A stretch of 35,566 nucleotides of DNA from Pseudomonadota bacterium. Lineage in GTDB: Bacteria > Bdellovibrionota > Bacteriovoracia > Bacteriovoracales > Bacteriovoracaceae. Below the pieces are notes generated by a model, which saw nothing but the letters and a program-made list of their open reading frames with translations, was not told the origin of the DNA and did no database searches. The DNA lies in NCBI GenBank assembly GCA_027487685.1, contig JAIYDC010000065.1, forward strand, positions 1-35,566, written 5' to 3'. Below, one piece after another: positions 8,627 to 16,537 of the stretch; within the stretch, counting starts at the first letter, position 1; each line of letters begins with the position of its first letter. Made by a program: the position numbers and the translations under genes.

Positions 8627-10032
8627 GGTGACTCCTCAGTTTGCGGAAAATCGAGAATGAAAGTAGTTCTTAAACCAGATGGCCCAAGGTAGAGTTCGGC
8701 GCCATTGGCAGAGATCAGAGTCTTAGAAATCGAAAGGCCAAGGCCCGATCCCTTACCAGGTGCTTTGGTCGTAAAGAACGGGTTAAAGATAGATACTCGA
8801 ATGGCCTCTGGAATGCCCGGCCCACTGTCGCTAACCTTGAGCAAAAACTTTTTAGGGTGAACTTCGATCTCAAGTTTGACCCATTTCTCTTCGGATTCTT
8901 GGACTGCGTCGAGGGCATTATTCAAGAGATTAAGAAGCACTTGCTCGATCTCGCTCACCCGACAACGGATAGGTACCAGAGCAAGGTTGCAGTGGAAGGT
9001 AAGAGCAACTCCGTGCTCGCAAAACTTTGGTTCAGCGATTAAGAGAACCTCATCGCAGATCCGGCGCAGGTCATGAGACTCGAGCTCATCACAAGAGCCA
9101 TCTCGCGCGAGGGTCTTCATGGAGCGGATAATGCTAGAGATTCGGCCCACGTTCCGCTTAATCCCCTCGAGCTTGGGACGAGCATTCGGAAATGCCACTA
9201 ACTCATACCCTAAGACTTCGGCCATCCCGTCAATGATGGTCAAAGGATTATTAATTTCATGTGAAATCCCGGACGCCATCACTCCGAGGGCCGCGAGCCT
9301 AGCACTTGCCTCGATCTGGGTCCGCTGATGCTCCATCTGCTGATCACGCAAGATCAGGGGTGTCAGGTCATTTTCCAAGCGGAAAATCTGAGGAACTCCG
9401 CTGATGTTCATCATCACGGCCTTGGCGAAAACATAGGTCGTGGACTGGGAAGATCGCTGGTAACGATATTCCCTTTCAAATGAGAGCTCACCAAGTTTAA
9501 AACTATTCCAGTCTTGGGTGACACTTTCCCGGTCCTCCGGATGAACAGCATTTAGCCATCCATCCCCGATGGCCTCGTAGAGCTTGAGCCCCGTCATCTC
9601 TTTCCAGCAATCATTCACACTGAAGCAGCTTCCAAGCTTGTCGGCGAGAAAGACCCCAACGGGTGACTGTTTGATGAGCTGATCTCGAAACTCAAGCTGC
9701 TGAAGAAGTTTCTTTCGGACAAGGGCCTGTTCGGTCACATCAATTCCAATGCCCGCGTACCCCGAATCTGTAGGATAGACCGAGATCTCCGCGTAAAGAA
9801 TCCCGAGCTTCGTCGGGAATGCGACCTCGCCGGACCATTCAAGGTTCGCGCCCAGCGCAGCCCTAAGGCCATCAACCATACCGGTTGAATTCTCGTAGGC
9901 GAGAAGATCATGGAAGCTTTTACCGGGGGTGAGGTAGCGTTCGAAGTTTGCATTACATGAGCGCACAAGGAAGCTTCGCTCGAGTTCGAACGTTAGTGCG
10001 CGGTCTTCTATAAAACGTTTTAGGTGCATCAT
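8623..10032 (-). CDS. PAS-PAS sensor histidine kinase
   Basis: A 469-residue kinase without membrane segments, so probably cytosolic. Two PAS-like regions come first: about 15-103, ending in IGIDVTEQ, and about 112-228, with SPVGVFLAD and the W-x-x-x-VHPEDR motif. The dimerisation/phosphorylation helix follows with H258 in [11 protein letters not shown]. The ATPase domain shows the N box near [12 protein letters not shown] (365-377), G1 DSGPGIP (402-408), an F box FNPFFTTK and G2 GSGLGLS (428-434). It has no fused receiver, so it must phosphorylate a separate one; the twin receivers just beyond the hydrolase are the obvious candidates. It opens with two adjacent ATGs and no clear Shine-Dalgarno sequence. 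It is first in a two-gene operon with the RsbQ-like hydrolase (4-bp overlap). One PAS domain may bind a ligand supplied by that hydrolase. Confidence 0.94.
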   Translation of the reverse strand: MMHLKRFIEDRALTFELERSFLVRSCNANFERYLTPGKSFHDLLAYENSTGMVDGLRAALGANLEWSGEVAFPTKLGILYAEISVYPTDSGYAGIGIDVTEQALVRKKLLQQLEFRDQLIKQSPVGVFLADKLGSCFSVNDCWKEMTGLKLYEAIGDGWLNAVHPEDRESVTQDWNSFKLGELSFEREYRYQRSSQSTTYVFAKAVMMNISGVPQIFRLENDLTPLILRDQQMEHQRTQIEASARLAALGVMASGISHEINNPLTIIDGMAEVLGYELVAFPNARPKLEGIKRNVGRISSIIRSMKTLARDGSCDELESHDLRRICDEVLLIAEPKFCEHGVALTFHCNLALVPIRCRVSEIEQVLLNLLNNALDAVQESEEKWVKLEIEVHPKKFLLKVSDSGPGIPEAIRVSIFNPFFTTKAPGKGSGLGLSISKTLISANGAELYLGPSGLRTTFILDFPQTEESP

Positions 10033-10178
10033 ATTTATCGTAATAGTTTACAGAGGATCTGTCAGGGAGGTGTCAAATTCTGAACTTTCGCCAGAGACTC
10101 AATTAAATAATGCGTTTTGATAGGCTGGATTAACAAACCTTAATGTGTTGTAAGCAACGGAGAAATCTAACGGTCAAA
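10033..10178. other. Intergenic region upstream of the PAS kinase
   Basis: This gap lies upstream of the minus-strand kinase and must hold its promoter. The best minus-strand candidate is TTGTTA followed about 18 bp later by CATTAT (roughly 10105-10136 in plus coordinates), a weak match. No small ORF or RNA gene is apparent. Confidence 0.3.
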
Positions 10179-10217
10179 AAGTAAACTCCGTCCCCTTTAG
10201 AGGGACGAAGTTTACTT
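10179..10217 (-). terminator. Intrinsic terminator of the DEAD-box helicase gene
   Basis: Two 16-nt arms (10179-10194 and 10202-10217) pair with one mismatch around a 7-nt loop. Read on the minus strand, the stem ends in a run of five T (two inside the stem). It sits about 45 bp past the helicase stop codon. The plus strand shows no T-run after the stem, so it acts in the helicase direction and insulates the downstream kinase operon. Confidence 0.8.
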
Positions 10218-10260
10218 ACCAAGTTCAAATCTAAGTTAATTGTTAAGGTGGTGCCGAAGC

Positions 10261-11883
10261 TTAAAAGCCCAGGCGACTAAGAAACTTTCTGATAAGGCCT
10301 GGCTTCGCCGGTGCCGCTGGCGCTGGGACTGAAGGAGTAGCGGTTGATGACCTGCCCTGAGTTGCGGCATTTGAGGCGTTGCGAGTTTCCTGATGAGGCC
10401 TGCGCTCAGAGCGCTCACGGCCACCACCCTCTCCTCTCGGCCGGCGGTCTCCACGCCCCTGCTGATCGCTTCTCGGACCGCGTTCACCACGGGGTCCTCT
10501 TTCGGATCTTGGTCCACGCTCGGCACCGTCACCGTTAGCGGCCTGTTCCGGACGATCTCCCCGAGGTCTGCGTTCGCGTCCTGAACGATCACCCGGAGTC
10601 TGCTCCCGATTTCTGCCGTCGCCACCACGACCTCGGCCTCGCTCGCGGCCTTCATCGCCCTGATTCTCAGGCCGCTCAGGTGCCGGAACTCCACGTAAGC
10701 GAGCGATGGCCTCGATCGCTTTATCGTCCTTACCAGGAATAGCAAAAGTCGTAGCAAAGCCTGTTAATCCACGTCGGCCTGTGCGACCAATACGGTGGAT
10801 ATAGTCTTCCGGCTCCTTAGGCACATCGTAGTTAACGACGTGAGCAACGTCATCAACGTCGATCCCGCGGCCCATAACGTCAGTCGCGATAATAATCCGG
10901 GCCTTCCCAGACTTGAACGTTGCCACCGCTTCCTCCCGGTGCTCCTGCTGGAGGTCCGAGTGGATATAGGTCACATCGTGAATTCCTTTATTGGCGAGAA
11001 GCCGGGAGAGCTGGAACGTCGTCTCTTTTCGGTTCACGAAAATAAAGAAGGTTCCTTTTTCCCGTTCAAGAAGACGCACCAGCTTAAGAAGCTTGCGCTC
11101 CTCAGGCACCCAGTGGAGTTCCTGGTCAATTTTGGGAGTGGTTTTAGCACTCTTTTCGATCACCACTTCCTCAGGGGCATTCATCGCCTTCCGAGCAAGT
11201 TTTTCCACCTGTGGCGCGAAAGTTGCGGAGAGCATGAGGGTCTGGCGCTCTTTAGGAATTTGCTCCGTGATGAGATCGATTTGTTTGGCAAAGCCCATCT
11301 CGAGCATCCGGTCCGCCTCGTCGAAGATAAGACACTGGATGAACTCAAGCCAGACATTTCCGCGCTCGAGGTGGTCACAAAGTCGACCAGGAGTTGCAAC
11401 AATGATCTGAGGTGACTGGGCCAGGGCCTCTTTCTCGGCCTCAAGATTCGCACCGCCAATGCAGACAGCGACTTTCATCCCGAAAGGAGATGCAAAGTTC
11501 CGGAAGACCTCTCCGGTCTGGAGCGCGATTTCCCGCGTCGGTGAAAGGGCCAGGATAAAGGTTCCGTTCTTACCTTTGAAACGCTCTACACTGGGAATCA
11601 CGAAGCTGGCGGTTTTACCACTCCCGGTCTGGGAAGAGACGAGAACGTCTTTCCCGGTAAGGGCGACGGGTATTGTTTTGTGCTGAACTTGGGACGGGAA
11701 CTTATAGCCGGCCTCTTGGACAAGCTTGAGCATCTCTGGCGATAGGCCGAGCTCGGTCCACTCGATGGGGGCAGCAATAAGCGCTGCCTCTACCGGGGCT
11801 TCTGACATGGTGTCAGGCATCGATTCAGGCGCGGTCGACGTCGAGTTAGGCGTCGTTTCAGGGGTCGTGTTCGTATCGTCCAT
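10261..11883 (-). CDS. DEAD-box RNA helicase with RG-rich tail (RhlE-like)
   Basis: An ATP-dependent RNA helicase that remodels RNA and ribosome-assembly intermediates. With the ATG at 11883 it has 540 residues. All core motifs are present: I SQTGSGKT (84-91), Ia PTRE (115-118), Ib TPGR (164-167), II DEAD (188-191), III SAT (219-221) and VI HRIGRTGR (363-370). Residues 412-500 form an Arg/Gly-rich RNA-binding tail (repeated RGPR, RGER and RGD-like units), ending in the amphipathic segment GLIRKFLSRLGF. The start was chosen because AAGGA lies eight bases upstream. The frame stays open 75 codons further to 12108, but that stretch lacks a ribosome site and helicase homology. An intrinsic terminator follows. 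RhlE is the closest class by layout; other DEAD-box classes cannot be excluded. Confidence 0.95.
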   Translation of the reverse strand: MDDTNTTPETTPNSTSTAPESMPDTMSEAPVEAALIAAPIEWTELGLSPEMLKLVQEAGYKFPSQVQHKTIPVALTGKDVLVSSQTGSGKTASFVIPSVERFKGKNGTFILALSPTREIALQTGEVFRNFASPFGMKVAVCIGGANLEAEKEALAQSPQIIVATPGRLCDHLERGNVWLEFIQCLIFDEADRMLEMGFAKQIDLITEQIPKERQTLMLSATFAPQVEKLARKAMNAPEEVVIEKSAKTTPKIDQELHWVPEERKLLKLVRLLEREKGTFFIFVNRKETTFQLSRLLANKGIHDVTYIHSDLQQEHREEAVATFKSGKARIIIATDVMGRGIDVDDVAHVVNYDVPKEPEDYIHRIGRTGRRGLTGFATTFAIPGKDDKAIEAIARLRGVPAPERPENQGDEGRERGRGRGGDGRNREQTPGDRSGRERRPRGDRPEQAANGDGAERGPRSERGPRGERGPRSDQQGRGDRRPRGEGGGRERSERRPHQETRNASNAATQGRSSTATPSVPAPAAPAKPGLIRKFLSRLGF

Positions 11884-12111
11884 TAAAAAATCCTTCAAAG
11901 CTTTATGTTTCAGAATGGGTATTATGGACAATTTTCCACCCTTTTGGAACGTTGAAATGACCTTAAGGAGTAAGTCTGAATGCACAACGCAGCAAAGAGG
12001 GTAACGATTGCAGCGAAGAGACGGGCCAAGACCCGGAAATCCCACAGGCAATTTCAATCGCGGGTGAGTGTTTTGTGGTGATGAGGACCACATAAGGTGT
12101 AAGCTCATAGG
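11884..12111. other. Divergent control region and long leader of the helicase
   Basis: This 228-bp region lies between the divergent helicase and rhomboid-like genes. It holds the helicase ribosome site AAGGA, a small inverted repeat TTCCA-6-TGGAA near 11927, and a CATAAT hexamer on the minus strand near 11923. The rhomboid-like gene has only AAGG about 14 bases before its ATG. Long 5' leaders are common on bacterial DEAD-box genes and often carry autoregulation, but I see no specific known element. Confidence 0.35.
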
Positions 12112-12693
12112 ATGAAACAGCGACCGCTAGTGACCATTGGACTGATCCTTTTTTGTCTTTTAGTCACGCTTATGATCCCGACACTCGACACGTCGATCTA
12201 CGGATTCAACGGTGATCCACTCAGCTGGTTAAGCTTCTCCCCTACTGACCCCTGGCGGATTTGGGGTTTATCGATCCTACTCTCGCCCTTCGTTCATCTC
12301 AACCTCTGGCACCTTTTCACAAACCTTATCTTTCTTGTGCCTCTGGCCCTGATTATCGAGCGCCGGCGATCGCCGGCCCAGCTGGTTATCATTTTGGTCT
12401 GTATACACCTCGCGGGCCTCTTATGCCTCCTCGCCTTAGGAGCGGGCATCCCTCTGGAAGGGAAGCTATTCCTCGGGAGCAGCCAAGTGCTGGCCGGGCT
12501 CTACACATTTTGGGCGCTGGAAGAGAAGAAGTTCGCTTATCTTCTTATCCCAGGAGGCATCTTGCTTAGCGGTTTATGGCAGGGCCAGGATCAGTTAACA
12601 ATCCTGGCCCACGGCGCTGGCGTCATAGGCGGAGTGCTACTCATTTTTAGCAACGCTCTCCGGAAGAAGCTCGGGGCGAAGCGCACGAATTGA
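12112..12693 (+). CDS. Rhomboid-like intramembrane serine protease
   Basis: A 193-residue protein with about six membrane helices, the size of a minimal rhomboid. Family features can be read in order: H62-L-N-L-W-H67-L-F-T-N71, matching the H-x4-H-x3-N pattern of helix 2; the nucleophile motif L-G122-S-S124-Q; and H167 in LAHGAGVIGGVLL, matching the catalytic His helix. S124 and H167 would form the dyad in the inner membrane. The residue after the Ser is Gln, where Gly or Ala is usual, so activity is less certain than fold. No GlyGly-CTERM-type substrate is encoded nearby. The last 57 bp overlap the 3' end of the convergent propeller gene. The charged C-terminus RKKLGAKRTN should be cytoplasmic. 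Confidence 0.8.
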   Translation: MKQRPLVTIGLILFCLLVTLMIPTLDTSIYGFNGDPLSWLSFSPTDPWRIWGLSILLSPFVHLNLWHLFTNLIFLVPLALIIERRRSPAQLVIILVCIHLAGLLCLLALGAGIPLEGKLFLGSSQVLAGLYTFWALEEKKFAYLLIPGGILLSGLWQGQDQLTILAHGAGVIGGVLLIFSNALRKKLGAKRTN

Positions 12694-14106
12694 GCCATCG
12701 TCATCTGAAAGGATCCAGAAGTCCCCCGCCACAGCGACGTCTGCGTAAGTTTTTTTCCATGCGCCCTCGGTCACGGAGGGATTCCAGTGGAAAAGGACTC
12801 TCCCATCGTTAGCATCGAGCACGAAGAGTCCCTTGGTCATCGCTGGATAGAGGATGACGTGAAGCCGCGGATCGTAAGTTGCACCAGCGAGGGAAAAATC
12901 TTTCTCCCCGGCGTCAAAGCACCAACGGTTTAATTTCGTATCCAGGTCGAAGCGGCAGACCTTCCCGTGAATTGAGGCGTAGAGTATGGAGCGATCCAGG
13001 ACTTTCGGAGTTGCGGCGAGGGGATCCGTTGTATTGTGCGCGATCGTGTGTTCTCCTGTTTTGCGATTAAAGCACGTGACGTGTCCCCGTTCGGTTGGAA
13101 AGTAGATTTCGCCAGCGATGTAGCACACGTCTTGTGCTACCACCACGGGTCTCATCCAACTCGAGGCCGCGAGCTCCCTTTGCCAGAGAATCTTTCCGGT
13201 CTTAAAATCCAAAGCGGCGGCGTAGCATTTATTCTTTTTATCGTCATTCTTCTCCCGACCTGTACCGATATAGACCACTCCGTCTTCCACTGCGACACCA
13301 GCGTCCATGTGACCTATGTTCACCTGCCACTTGGGAGTCATGCTGATAGGGTCGATGGCGTGAAGCCCATCGATCCCTGCCACCGCCAGGAGCGTAGACT
13401 CACCGTTATGGGTACCAATCACTGCCTGGGCCTCCGTATGGCCCAGGGTCTGATGGCTTCCCTTGAAAGCACCAGAAGTCAGATCAAACCGATAGACGCG
13501 AGCGTGATGCGTATCGTGGAGACCTTCTCCAATGTAGATGGACTGGTTCCAGACAGTGATCTCCGTTGAAGCGGGAGTTCCGATATAAAATGTCCTAAGG
13601 ACCTTTCCGCTCGAGAGCTCAAGCTCGCTCACGACACCAAGATCGTTTCCTGAAAATACTCGGTCCGCAGTGATCACTGCGGACCGAAACGATCCTTTGC
13701 CGGTATGGATCCGCCAGACCTGCTCGATCCGCTGAAGGCCGAGGCTCCGATCGCGCAGCGACTGGAAGTTTGTCGGGACAACTGGAACGTCGGGGTATTT
13801 GAGGGCAGAGGGAGTGGCACGCAAGGTACTTTCTCGCTCGATGGTAGATAGGAGTCGAGGATAGTTTTTCCACCACTTCCAACCCCAGACGCCGCCGATG
13901 ATGATGAGGTTCAGGGCAAGAGCAGTTGCGAGGACCCGAGGCTTTAAGAGAACCTCGAGAAGCTTCCTCGGTCCCTCGAGCTTAAGCTGGATCCCGAAGA
14001 GGGCGGCGATGAAGCTTGCGACCACCGAGAGGGCCACCGTCACCATGGTGAGAGGAATCATGACGGTGGGAAGAATCATGGGAACGAGTTCATGGGACGG
14101 TGACAT
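12637..14106 (-). CDS. Membrane-anchored PQQ-type beta-propeller protein
   Basis: With the ATG at 14106, preceded by GGAGGAG seven bases upstream, the product has 489 residues. A longer frame to 14130 lacks such a site. Two hydrophobic helices (about 11-39 and 58-79) anchor it in the inner membrane. Residues from about 110 on form repeated blades of the type V-V-Y-I-G ... A-L-D-F-K-T-G-K-I-L-W-Q, typical of PQQ-like or quinoprotein-type propellers. Examples are DPISMTPKWQVNIG, DFKTGKILWQREL and NRKTGEHTI. These domains often act as scaffolds (for example BamB) rather than enzymes; PQQ binding is not shown. The start overlaps the upstream phosphotransferase-like gene by 17 bp, indicating translational coupling. 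The 3' end overlaps the rhomboid-like gene by 57 bp. A perfect 28-bp palindrome lies within the coding region at 13660-13687. Confidence 0.85.
   Translation of the reverse strand: MSPSHELVPMILPTVMIPLTMVTVALSVVASFIAALFGIQLKLEGPRKLLEVLLKPRVLATALALNLIIIGGVWGWKWWKNYPRLLSTIERESTLRATPSALKYPDVPVVPTNFQSLRDRSLGLQRIEQVWRIHTGKGSFRSAVITADRVFSGNDLGVVSELELSSGKVLRTFYIGTPASTEITVWNQSIYIGEGLHDTHHARVYRFDLTSGAFKGSHQTLGHTEAQAVIGTHNGESTLLAVAGIDGLHAIDPISMTPKWQVNIGHMDAGVAVEDGVVYIGTGREKNDDKKNKCYAAALDFKTGKILWQRELAASSWMRPVVVAQDVCYIAGEIYFPTERGHVTCFNRKTGEHTIAHNTTDPLAATPKVLDRSILYASIHGKVCRFDLDTKLNRWCFDAGEKDFSLAGATYDPRLHVILYPAMTKGLFVLDANDGRVLFHWNPSVTEGAWKKTYADVAVAGDFWILSDDDGSIRALRPELLPESVAKNE
13660..13687. repeat. Perfect 28-bp palindrome inside the propeller gene
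   Basis: The half-sites TCGGTCCGCAGTGA and its exact complement abut with no spacer. A second pair, GATCGTTTC (13641-13649) and GAAACGATC (13686-13694), flanks it and could extend a cruciform or RNA hairpin across a 10-nt one-sided bulge. It encodes the blade segment SFRSAVITADRVFSGND, so it is in frame and uninterrupted. Its role, if any, is unknown. Confidence 0.9.
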
Positions 14107-16408
14107 TTTTAACTCCTCCGTGGTGGCCATCGAGCCAGATGCGATCGCCAGTTTTAAGCACCTGCGTCGCCCGTGGCAAGTTGATGCTGGGAACTCCTAG
14201 CTCCCGTGCCAGGATCGCACAGTGACTCAAGATCCCTCCCCGCTCGACAATAACGCCTTTGGAGCGAGTGAAAAGGGCGGTCCAGCCCGGATCGGTGGAG
14301 GGTGCTACGAGGATCGCATCCTCAGGCCAGGTAGAGAAATCGACCTCAGAGGGATCGGTCACCACATAGACAGTGCCTTTCACGATCCCGTGGCTTAGAG
14401 GAACACCCATGAGCGTGCTGGTGGTGAGATCATTCTGCTTCAGGCACGAGGCCATTTCTTTTTTCTTCAGAACGTCCGGGAGATAAACTCCCTTGTAGGC
14501 GTCAAGCTCAGCTTTACGCTGCCTGATCTTCACCTTCAACTCTGGAAAGAGACTCATGTTGAAGGAGAGTGCCTCAATCTCCTCGACCGTGAGAGCGAAG
14601 ATATCATTTCCTAAACCTAGCCGCTTACCGATCTCTAGGGAGAGGTAGCGGATATGGGCATAGGGACGCAGGATTTCCATTTTCCACTGCTCCCGCAGCT
14701 CCAGGAGTTCTTTCAGTAAGCGCCACTCTTCGACCAGGACAGAGTCTTTAAAGGTTTTCAAGGTATGAATTTCGGCCTCAACGTCAATCGTCGCGTGCGG
14801 CCCCGAGGTACGCGCCCTACCACCTCCGAAGGCCGCGTCCCCTAGCTCTTCCCAGCGCGGGTGAGAAAGGTCAAGCTCACCTGGACCCCGGTGACCAAAA
14901 CGCGAAAAGAAAAACTCTCGCTTGAGAGGTTCCTCAAGGGCGCGACCGAAGTAACGACCCATCTCAAACGTCGCAGTCTGAAGGCCTGCGCCCATCCAGC
15001 GCTGAAGATACGGGTCAGTCTCATCTTTACCCACCACGCTGCTGAGAACGGCCCGCAGACTCTGGTGTGTGGCCTCGATGAGAACCACCAAAACCAATGG
15101 CCACTTAAGACTTAAGCGGGAGAAGTTGGCGACTTCTTTCTGCCACTGGTTGATGAGATCGGCCTGATCCCATTCGCGGTAAACTGAACCGTTCCCAGGT
15201 CGTTGGAGCTTATGCTTAAAGTCCACCAGTTCTTTGCGGGATTTTTCAATCCAGCTGCGCCGGTTCGTGGACATGTTCCACCCTACACGGAGCATCCGGG
15301 ATACGCTGGTTGGAATGTGGATGATTCCGGTAGCAGAAACTTTGTGCCATTCGAATTTCAGGTGCGGCCTTGGCTCAGGATCTATCCGGTAAGGGATAGG
15401 CCCAAAGTAGAGGGGCACCATCTTGGACATATTTATAAAGGCCCGACCGAAGAGACGCTCCATGATCGTGTCATGAGGCGAGTATGCCTTCTCGGAGAAT
15501 CCAAGGTAACCAAGTTCATGGAGAGCAGCATCGAAGGCACCCCCGGGAGCGAAGGCGCGTTTCCAGACTTCAAACGTCAGACGGCTCGGCTGGCCTGTCC
15601 ACTCAGCAAATGTTTGACCATCCCACCAAGTATCCTCGCCAAATGAAGCCTCGATGCGCCGAAGCTCTTCCTCGAGAATCGCGGTCTGCTTTTGCTCGGA
15701 GTGCGCCACCGTAATGGGTCTGGCCTGGAGAAGAGAAACTCGGCCTGCATCATCTACAGCCCACTCCATATCGATCTGCTGTCCCAGCTTTTTCTCGACC
15801 GCTTCGCCCAGAGCGAAGATCGAATCCAGAATCTCGCGGCTTAAAGGGCCCTCAAGCGCCTGGGTCTCATTTTTATGAACACGAAAGGGATTGACCTGGC
15901 CCGAGACCAGAGCTTCACCGAGCCCCTCGATGTACTCGAGGACTGCACCGGCCTCGGCCCGTGTCGGATTAACAGAGAAGTAAACCCCAGCGTAGCGCGC
16001 TTTCACCATCACCTGAAGCACAACGTTCATCGGGACTTCGGTCTTCTCCCCAAGGAAGAACTGCCGGTAGCTCTGGGAATTCTCACGGTGAATCGATTGA
16101 AAGCAAGCGCTGACGGCTTCGCGCAGGGCCTCAGGTGTGGCCACATTGAGAAAGGTTTGATTCTGGCCCGCAAAACTCATATCTTCAGAGTCTTCTCCAA
16201 AGGCTGAGGAACGAACGGCCAGAGGGGCGAGTTTTTGCTGAGACCACCAAAGGTGGATCTTTTCCCAGTCGGGATCAGCCTCCGGAAAATGCGAGAGAAC
16301 CATACCTGCAGGAACCGGTAGATTCTCCTGCGCCATCATGGCCAGAACATAGGCCTTGGAACCGACGAAGGTGTTGGCCTTGGCGAGCTCCATAAAATCG
16401 AGAATCAT
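14090..16408 (-). CDS. PEP-synthase-like / rifampin-phosphotransferase-like enzyme
   Basis: A 772-residue dikinase-type protein. An N-terminal ATP-grasp (about 1-235) shows LAVRSS (63-68), SFAGQ (78-82), GVYFSVNP (141-148), DMEW (213-216) and LQARPI (227-232). A middle domain (about 240-660) carries FGHRGPGELDLSHPRW (504-519), a block known from rifampin phosphotransferases. The C-terminal swivelling phosphohistidine domain has catalytic H729 in RGGILSHCAILARE. PEP synthase and PPDK carry a TIM barrel after the His; this protein ends there, so its layout is ATP-grasp / acceptor / His, as in RPH. The expected chemistry is ATP-driven phosphoryl transfer via phosphohistidine to a small molecule held by the middle domain. 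The real acceptor is unknown and rifampin need not be it. The start ATG has AGGAG about seven bases upstream. It is first in an operon with the propeller gene (17-bp overlap). Confidence 0.85.
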   Translation of the reverse strand: MILDFMELAKANTFVGSKAYVLAMMAQENLPVPAGMVLSHFPEADPDWEKIHLWWSQQKLAPLAVRSSAFGEDSEDMSFAGQNQTFLNVATPEALREAVSACFQSIHRENSQSYRQFFLGEKTEVPMNVVLQVMVKARYAGVYFSVNPTRAEAGAVLEYIEGLGEALVSGQVNPFRVHKNETQALEGPLSREILDSIFALGEAVEKKLGQQIDMEWAVDDAGRVSLLQARPITVAHSEQKQTAILEEELRRIEASFGEDTWWDGQTFAEWTGQPSRLTFEVWKRAFAPGGAFDAALHELGYLGFSEKAYSPHDTIMERLFGRAFINMSKMVPLYFGPIPYRIDPEPRPHLKFEWHKVSATGIIHIPTSVSRMLRVGWNMSTNRRSWIEKSRKELVDFKHKLQRPGNGSVYREWDQADLINQWQKEVANFSRLSLKWPLVLVVLIEATHQSLRAVLSSVVGKDETDPYLQRWMGAGLQTATFEMGRYFGRALEEPLKREFFFSRFGHRGPGELDLSHPRWEELGDAAFGGGRARTSGPHATIDVEAEIHTLKTFKDSVLVEEWRLLKELLELREQWKMEILRPYAHIRYLSLEIGKRLGLGNDIFALTVEEIEALSFNMSLFPELKVKIRQRKAELDAYKGVYLPDVLKKKEMASCLKQNDLTTSTLMGVPLSHGIVKGTVYVVTDPSEVDFSTWPEDAILVAPSTDPGWTALFTRSKGVIVERGGILSHCAILARELGVPSINLPRATQVLKTGDRIWLDGHHGGVKNVTVP

Positions 16409-16433
16409 TGATCGCTCCTAGTGAATGGGAGCT

Positions 16434-16439
16434 ATTGTA
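16434..16439 (-). promoter_or_regulatory. Probable -10 box of the phosphotransferase/propeller operon
   Basis: The minus strand reads TACAAT (5/6 match), placing the start of transcription near 16427, about 20 bases before the ATG. The -35 region (GTTTAA-like at 16 bp) is weak, suggesting an activator may be needed. Confidence 0.45.
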
Positions 16440-16459
16440 GCTAACGGATCATGAGTTAA

Positions 16460-16472
16460 ACCTGATTCAGGT
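16460..16472. promoter_or_regulatory. Palindromic operator candidate ACCTGA-T-TCAGGT
   Basis: A perfect 6-bp dyad around a single T, centred about 39 bp upstream of the inferred transcript start at about 16427. It covers the weak -35 region of the phosphotransferase-like operon. This position suits an activator or repressor dimer. The cognate regulator is not identifiable here. Confidence 0.45.
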
Positions 16473-16537
16473 CATATTAGGAAGAGGTATTGCGCATGTT
16501 GGTACAGAAGAGCGTGGCAGATTGACTGTGATTGCGA

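Noticed and set aside
10236-10757. 173-codon open frame overlapping the helicase tail
   Set aside because: It is an out-of-frame by-product of the Arg/Gly-rich tail with low-complexity translation; the helicase frame holds all the motifs.
11884-12108. A 75-codon N-terminal extension of the helicase frame
   Set aside because: No ribosome site at 12108, no helicase homology, and AAGGA sits correctly before the ATG at 11883.
12362-12377. 16-bp perfect palindrome GCCGGCGATCGCCGGC in the rhomboid-like gene, containing the cyanobacterial-type GCGATCGC octamer
   Set aside because: A 16-bp palindrome is expected about once by chance in a window of this size, and the octamer is not enriched elsewhere here.
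13425-13447. 8-bp-arm inverted repeat CCTGGGCC / GGCCCAGG in the propeller gene
   Set aside because: Short, inside coding sequence, no T-run; chance is an adequate explanation.
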